Shown: piece by piece, positions 62,248 to 64,000 of the stretch
Numbering within the stretch: position 1 is the first letter of the stretch
How the letters are laid out: each line of letters starts with the position of its first letter
NCBI GenBank assembly: GCA_002408085.1
Contig: DHQL01000020.1
Coordinates: 924-64,923, forward strand
Direction of reading: 5' to 3'
Length of the DNA: 64,000 bases
DNA from: Spirochaeta sp. UBA5339
GTDB lineage: Bacteria; Spirochaetota; Spirochaetia; DSM-2461
Notes under the pieces: model-generated
Seen by the model: the letters and a program-made list of their open reading frames with translations, nothing else
Database searches by the model: none
Told to the model about the DNA's origin: nothing
Position numbers and translations under genes: made by a program

Positions 62248-63333
62248 TTATCTCCTTCCTGTCAGGATAACCACATAGCGGTCTCCGGGCAGTTCCTGTC
62301 TGTTATGGTAGTCCCTCAGGGCAATCAGACCCGCCGTGGAGGCGGGGAGCACAGAGAGGCCCTCATTTTTCTTGATAAAACTTGAGTAATAGAGCATCTT
62401 CCGGTCGCTCCCGTCCAGAGCCCAGCCGCCGGTTCCGGTCACCGCCTTCAAGGCCAGATCACCGTCGATGGAGTGCCAGTTGATCAGAGGTTCGTTGATG
62501 CTGGACTCCCTGATTTTCGACGGGTCCAGATCCTCGCAGCTCTCCAGTCCCTTTTTGAAGGAGGAGATAATGGGATTTTTTTTGCTTGAGGAACCGGCAA
62601 TCATCCTGGGTATGCGGGAGGTCTTGCCCCTACGGTAGAGCTTTTCAAAGCCCCTGTGAATTCCCGCCAGGCAGGTTCCGTTGGAGACAGGTACCGCCAC
62701 CGCCGCAGGGGCGTCCCTGAGTTCGTCATAGATCTCAAAGGCGATCTCTCCGTAGGCCCTGAGCTGGAGCATGGTATTAAGCCCCCCGGGGTTGGCATCG
62801 TAGTAGTCATTCTCCCTGGCAAAGCGGGATGAGATATCCACCGTTTCCTCGTAGTCCCTGCCCTTCCGGAGGATCTCTCCCCCCAGCCTGGTCATCTCCT
62901 CCTCCCGGAGGGAGTGGTATGTCTCGGGGATAAAGATGATGCATCTGATCCCTGCCAGTTTTGCAGCAAAGGCGACGGCTGCGCCGTAGTTGCCGCAGGT
63001 GGCAAAGCAGATGGTATCATAGCCCCGTCTCAGGGCATCCTCCACCTGGGCAAAGGCGATTCTGTCCTTCTGGGTCCCCGATGGATTGCCCCCCTCGAAC
63101 TTCAGGTAGATCTGTCTGAGGCCTATCTCCCTTTCAATGTTCCGGGCCCGGGTCAGGAGAGTATCCCCCACCTCCGAGGCGATTATATCCTCGTATATTT
63201 CCAGCCTGGCATCTCTATCCAGGGAGCTGTCCGAGGCATCCAGGCTCTCGCCCTTTATCTCCTCGCTGACCCGGGAGATATTTCCCCGGGCACTGTCTAT
63301 GAGCTTCATATACTCATCAGAATTTCCGTTCAT
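62248..63333 (-). CDS. Fold-type II PLP-dependent enzyme (threonine synthase-like)
   Basis: 361 residues. The PLP lysine is in KFEGGNPSGTQKDRIAF, and CFATCGNYGAAVAFAAKLAG is the phosphate-contact loop; STAGLIALRDYHN is near the C-terminus. The family covers threonine synthase, threonine/serine dehydratase and related beta-lyases. Context three bases before dgcN suggests an amino-acid degradation step, perhaps on a D-amino acid, but no specific reaction can be claimed. Confidence 0.8.
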   Translation of the reverse strand: MNGNSDEYMKLIDSARGNISRVSEEIKGESLDASDSSLDRDARLEIYEDIIASEVGDTLLTRARNIEREIGLRQIYLKFEGGNPSGTQKDRIAFAQVEDALRRGYDTICFATCGNYGAAVAFAAKLAGIRCIIFIPETYHSLREEEMTRLGGEILRKGRDYEETVDISSRFARENDYYDANPGGLNTMLQLRAYGEIAFEIYDELRDAPAAVAVPVSNGTCLAGIHRGFEKLYRRGKTSRIPRMIAGSSSKKNPIISSFKKGLESCEDLDPSKIRESSINEPLINWHSIDGDLALKAVTGTGGWALDGSDRKMLYYSSFIKKNEGLSVLPASTAGLIALRDYHNRQELPGDRYVVILTGRR

Positions 63334-63442
63334 TGATCTTTGTTATAGATCTGCCCGGGGGGGAAGTCAAATAGAATATTGTGTTTTTTTCACAGGGTAT
63401 ATTCTGCCATGTTTTCCCTTGAAAAAAATATGATGAAAAAAC

Positions 63443-63622
63443 TTGACATTCCCGAAATAGAGGTTATTTTGGGAGTATCTTATTCTCCCGTTGTTGACGG
63501 GGGAACAGGCTGCGGAGACCGGTCTTCGGCAGAGACGGAACACTCCGGTTCATTTCCATGAGATTGCCTCCCATTTCCGGCAGAGATGCAGGAATGTAAG
63601 GGAAGGACGAGAAGGATATCCC
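63443..63622 (+). promoter_or_regulatory. Promoter and structured leader of the RRM gene
   Basis: TTGACA (63443-63448), 16-base spacer, TATTTT (63465-63470), giving a leader of about 145 bases. It contains CCCGT/ACGGG (63487-63501) and a second hairpin (about 63509-63532). GAAGGA lies 8 bases before the ATG. Confidence 0.5.
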
Positions 63623-63880
63623 ATGACTGAGAAACTGTATATTGCCAATCTGGACGCCGACATAACCGCTGATGACCTGAGAGAGAGTCTGGAACACTAC
63701 GGAGAGCTTATCTCCGTGGAACTCCACCCCGCCGAAGATATGGCCTTGGCCGAGTTCAAAGATCCCGAGGACGCCGTTCTGGCGCTCCGCTCCATGGAGG
63801 GGATGGACTTTCTGGGCCGGCCCCTGCGGGTCGGATGGTTCAGGGAGCCAGGTCCGGGAAAATTAAGAAAAGCCTCTTGA
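63623..63880 (+). CDS. RRM-domain RNA-binding protein
   Basis: 85 residues holding one RNA-recognition motif. RNP2 is KLYIANL; the RNP1 position reads DMALAEFKD, which keeps the hydrophobic alternation but lacks the usual GxG-aromatic core, so RNA contact may be weaker. A frame extends upstream to 63491, but ATG 63623 has a good ribosome site and the upstream part has no RRM sequence. Such proteins are often cold-induced RNA chaperones in bacteria. Confidence 0.88.
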   Translation: MTEKLYIANLDADITADDLRESLEHYGELISVELHPAEDMALAEFKDPEDAVLALRSMEGMDFLGRPLRVGWFREPGPGKLRKAS

Positions 63881-64000
63881 AAACTGACAGGGTACGGATC
63901 GGACCATAAACAGCAGTACATTTTCCATTTTTCTCTTTTATTTTGAACCGGGAAGGATCATAATTATGTCTGATACCTGACTGACATGGAGAGATATATT

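Noticed and set aside
1..64000. CRISPR arrays, tRNA or rRNA genes, insertion sequences, phage genes
   Set aside because: None was found by eye: no spaced direct repeats, no CCA-ended cloverleaf-like sequence, and no transposase or integrase motif in any frame.

Overview
The window looks like a chromosomal segment of a free-living spirochaete, probably an anaerobic or marine Spirochaetales member. The evidence is indirect: a solute-binding protein with the glycine-serine-glycine-glutamine-serine-glutamate type of signal-peptide end seen in spirochaetes, a P-loop CMP kinase with an SGCGN loop, a tiny lysine/arginine-rich ribosome-associated protein beside dxs, and several 7TM-sensor/GGDEF proteins. 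Genus cannot be decided from the sequence alone. No rRNA, tRNA, CRISPR array, transposase or phage gene was found.

Layout. 1-3933 (+): a tightly overlapping housekeeping operon (pth end, mtnN, luxS, pgl, a CDF metal transporter, pgeF). 3939-6149 (-): polar amino-acid ABC importer. 6254-8169 (-): DEAD-box helicase with a long basic tail. 8452-12090 (+): two membrane signalling proteins, one a dead SpoIIE-like phosphatase and one a 7TMR-DISM diguanylate cyclase. 12102-15803 (-): dxs, a 29-residue ribosomal-type protein, miaA, rpoZ and a DUF3820 protein. 16106-19286 (+): two overlapping cyclic-nucleotide-domain/GGDEF proteins, the second fused to a DHH/DHHA1 phosphodiesterase. 19357-22572 (+): copper module (DUF2892, csoR, copA) with a readable promoter/operator. 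22612-24668 (+): LacI regulator and sugar kinase with a perfect operator. 24688-27600 (-): CMP kinase, yicC, murC. 27715-33796 (-): MacAB/TolC-type exporter with two permeases, divergent from its probable sensor kinase/response regulator (33944-36330, +). 36454-39522 (+): Fe-S redox proteins and a DUF2804 protein.

39485-44296 is the most unusual region. It is visibly richer in A+T than its surroundings and holds six genes. Five carry the same cysteine-free HMA2-type domain (pattern hydrophobic-P/K-G-R-x-R plus a later S/T-G-x-x-LI strand), one of them at the front of a P1B-type ATPase in which the CPC metal motif is replaced by Tyr-Ser-Cys-Ala. With the small glycine-rich single-TM protein at the end, this resembles the fez clusters that build ferrosomes, iron-phosphate storage organelles. 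This is an inference from domain content, not a proof.

44348-49803 (-): sensor kinase, response regulator, TRAP transporter (dctP, dctQ, dctM) and a universal stress protein. 49881-55790 (+): TolC, adaptor, RND pump and a PG0541/PII-like partner behind an inverted-repeat operator. 56048-60102 (+): sodium:alanine symporter, a heparanase-like glycosidase and a lipid kinase. 60122-63333 (-): a PLP lyase, a DUF1611/DgcN-type protein and a dipeptide-epimerase/DgcA-type enzyme, likely acting together on D-glutamate or related amino acids. 63623-63880 (+): an RRM RNA-binding protein with a long structured leader.
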